Source: Variovorax sp. PBS-H4 | GTDB lineage: Bacteria > Pseudomonadota > Gammaproteobacteria > Burkholderiales > Burkholderiaceae_C | Direction of reading: 5' to 3' | Length of the DNA: 64,000 nt | NCBI RefSeq assembly: GCF_901827205.1 | Contig: NZ_LR594675.1 | Location: 6,070,001 to 6,134,000 of the forward strand | Position numbers and translations under genes: made by a program | In this document: positions 62,733-64,000 of the stretch, in pieces | How positions within the stretch are numbered: the first letter of the stretch is position 1 | Layout of the letters: each line of letters starts with the position of its first letter | The notes under the pieces: generated by a model | Seen by the model: the letters and a program-made list of their open reading frames with translations, nothing else | Database searches by the model: none | Told to the model about the DNA's origin: nothing

Positions 62733-64000
62733 ATGCCGCGAATGAAGAGTTCCGCCGTTCATGCCGGTCAGCCTGCATCGTCGATCGTCCGGACCGTCAT
62801 GGGCTCGGCAGCATTGATCGCGCTGCCGTTTCTCTTGCCCTTCGCGTCCGGCCCTTCAGCCAATGTCTGGCAGCAACTGGCCACATGGACCTCTGCGGCG
62901 CTGCTGCTGCTTGCGCAATCTGCGGCGTTGCCAGCACGCGGCGTCCTGGCTTGGTTGGCAGTGGTCGAAGCGGCGATCATGCTGGGACGGGCGTCCGGCT
63001 CGGTCCTCTATCTCTGCGGGGCTGCGGCCGTGGCCGTCGGGGCGGGGATGGCCTGCCTCGGCGCCGGCCTGGCTCGCGCCCCGGCCTCGCGCCAGGCTAT
63101 CCTGGCCTACGCCCTCCTCGCCGCCGGCCTCGTCAGCGCCATCCTCGGCCTGCTCCAGTACTACGGCCTCGCCGCGCCACTCGTCCCCTGGACCACCACC
63201 CCCGACCTCGGCCAGGCCTACGGCAACCTCCGCCAACGCAACCAGTTCGCCACCCTGATCAGCATGGCCCTCATCGCGGCGCTCTGGCTGTACGGCAATC
63301 GCGGGCGACGCACCCGCCTCGCACTGATCCCTGCCGCAGCCTTGCTGCTCGTCGCACTCGCCGCCTCGACCTCGCGGACCGGGCTGGTCCAACTGCTCCT
63401 GATCAGCAGCATCTCCGCCTGGCTCGCCTGGCGCGAAAGACGGCCGCATCAGGACAAGAAAAGCTCAGCAGACGCTCGCCTGCCGCCCCCCTTGGCGCTG
63501 CTCGCGATGATCCCCGTTTACTTCGCGGCCGCCTGGCTGCTCCCTCTGCTCGCAGGCTCAGGGGTAGAAGGCATGATGCACCGGCTGCGTGAAGGCGCGC
63601 CCGCCGACCACAGCCGAGTCCTGCTCTGGCGCAACGTGCTCGAACTGATCGCCCAGCGCCCCTGGACGGGGTGGGGCTGGGGCGAGCTGAGCTTCGCGCA
63701 CTACAGGACGCGCTACCAGGGGCCTCGTTTCGTCGAGATCCTGGACAACGCGCACAACCTGCCCCTGCACCTGGCGGTCGAGCTGGGCGTCCCGGCAGCG
63801 GTCCTGATCTGCGGCGGCTTCGTCTGGCTGGTGATGTCTGCGCGGCCTTGGCGCGAGGCCGATCCTGCACGGCTGATGGCATGGGGCCTGCTCGGCGCGA
63901 TCGTGCTTCACAGCCTGCTCGAATACCCGCTGTGGTACGGCCCGTTCCAGCTCGTTTTCGGTGTGTGCCTGGGCTTCCTGTGGCCCGCATCACCGAAGAA
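62733..64000 (+). CDS. PglL/Wzy-type O-antigen ligase family protein (3' end outside window)
   Basis: A frame open from ATG 62733 (or 62742) to the window end, at least 422 residues, with no stop codon. It codes for many membrane helices and the family signatures NLRQRNQFATLISMAL (~residue 165), ASTSRTGLVQLLL (~225), the large periplasmic loop with WRNVLELIAQRPWTGWGWGE and AHNLPLHLAVELGVP, and HSLLEYPLWYGPFQ near the end. The last is typical of PglL/PilO-type pilin oligosaccharyltransferases. Being divergent from pilE suggests it glycosylates pilin; O-antigen ligase is the alternative. Neither ATG has a good ribosome site. Confidence 0.88.
   Translation, partial: MPRMKSSAVHAGQPASSIVRTVMGSAALIALPFLLPFASGPSANVWQQLATWTSAALLLLAQSAALPARGVLAWLAVVEAAIMLGRASGSVLYLCGAAAVAVGAGMACLGAGLARAPASRQAILAYALLAAGLVSAILGLLQYYGLAAPLVPWTTTPDLGQAYGNLRQRNQFATLISMALIAALWLYGNRGRRTRLALIPAAALLLVALAASTSRTGLVQLLLISSISAWLAWRERRPHQDKKSSADARLPPPLALLAMIPVYFAAAWLLPLLAGSGVEGMMHRLREGAPADHSRVLLWRNVLELIAQRPWTGWGWGELSFAHYRTRYQGPRFVEILDNAHNLPLHLAVELGVPAAVLICGGFVWLVMSARPWREADPARLMAWGLLGAIVLHSLLEYPLWYGPFQLVFGVCLGFLWPASPK

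Noticed and set aside
62725..62739. TTGGCAC...GC resembling a sigma-54 promoter before the PglL-like gene
   Set aside because: Spacing is one base short and it overlaps the start codon, so it cannot serve this gene.
62633..63592. 319-residue plus-strand frame at the right end
   Set aside because: Arg/Pro-rich shadow in the wrong register; the real frame in this region is the stop-free membrane protein starting at 62733/62742.

Overview
The window is 64 kb of high-GC chromosomal DNA. Gene content and protein signatures point to a betaproteobacterium of the order Burkholderiales, most likely Comamonadaceae (Variovorax/Ramlibacter-like). The evidence is a Bug-type solute receptor, TctD/TctE two-component genes, an 88-residue second IF-1 beside dbpA, a short type-2 ArgC, a minor-pilin cluster ordered pilE-fimT-pilV-pilW-pilX-pilY1, and a fused indolepyruvate oxidoreductase with its Lrp-type regulator. 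The assignment to family is inference. No rRNA, tRNA, CRISPR array, insertion sequence or phage gene was seen. Coding density is very high, and most long antisense frames are GC-driven shadows.

Layout. 1-3.7 kb: end of dprA, smg, and a large DUF1631 protein. 3.8-7.05 kb: yajC-secD-secF. 7.3-16.6 kb: indolepyruvate ferredoxin oxidoreductase divergent from an Lrp regulator and MFS exporter, a Bug receptor, an IscR-like Rrf2 regulator that has lost its cluster ligands, a geranylgeranyl-reductase-family flavoprotein and a VOC protein. 16.8-18.8 kb: a GAF protein and three small uncharacterised genes. 19.0-23.9 kb: a complete threonate/tetronate catabolic operon (ltnD-otnK-otnC-otnI) translationally coupled to a CodA-like amidohydrolase. 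24.1-26.4 kb: infA2-dbpA and small genes. 26.8-30.2 kb: a catalytically degenerate DegP-like protein, a sugar-phosphate isomerase, a class I amidotransferase and a tiny lipoprotein. 30.2-34.8 kb: a topoisomerase III carrying a SWIB domain, divergent across a 33-nt alternating purine-pyrimidine tract from a SET-domain protein, then birA. 34.9-40.9 kb: two large paralogous regulators with different N-terminal modules bracket an AmiC-like binding protein and a GST. 41.0-43.7 kb: tctE, tctD and a MarR regulator. 43.9-48.6 kb: recA-recX, argC, sucCD. 48.7-54.1 kb: a TerC protein, then a same-strand series of PP2C phosphatase, FHA protein, CHASE2 adenylate cyclase and class II cAMP phosphodiesterase. 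54.2-64 kb: pilA with a sigma-54-type promoter, pilY1 with a PA14 insertion, the minor pilins, and the start of a PglL/Wzy-type membrane ligase that runs off the end.

How parts work together. The last 15 kb looks like one signalling and surface-appendage region: cAMP synthesis and breakdown, a phospho-Ser/Thr readout pair, the major pilin, the pilus tip/minor pilin set and a probable pilin glycosyltransferase. The regulator-duplication locus at 35-41 kb and the SWIB/SET/topoisomerase locus at 30-34 kb are the least conventional regions and the best candidates for undescribed biology.
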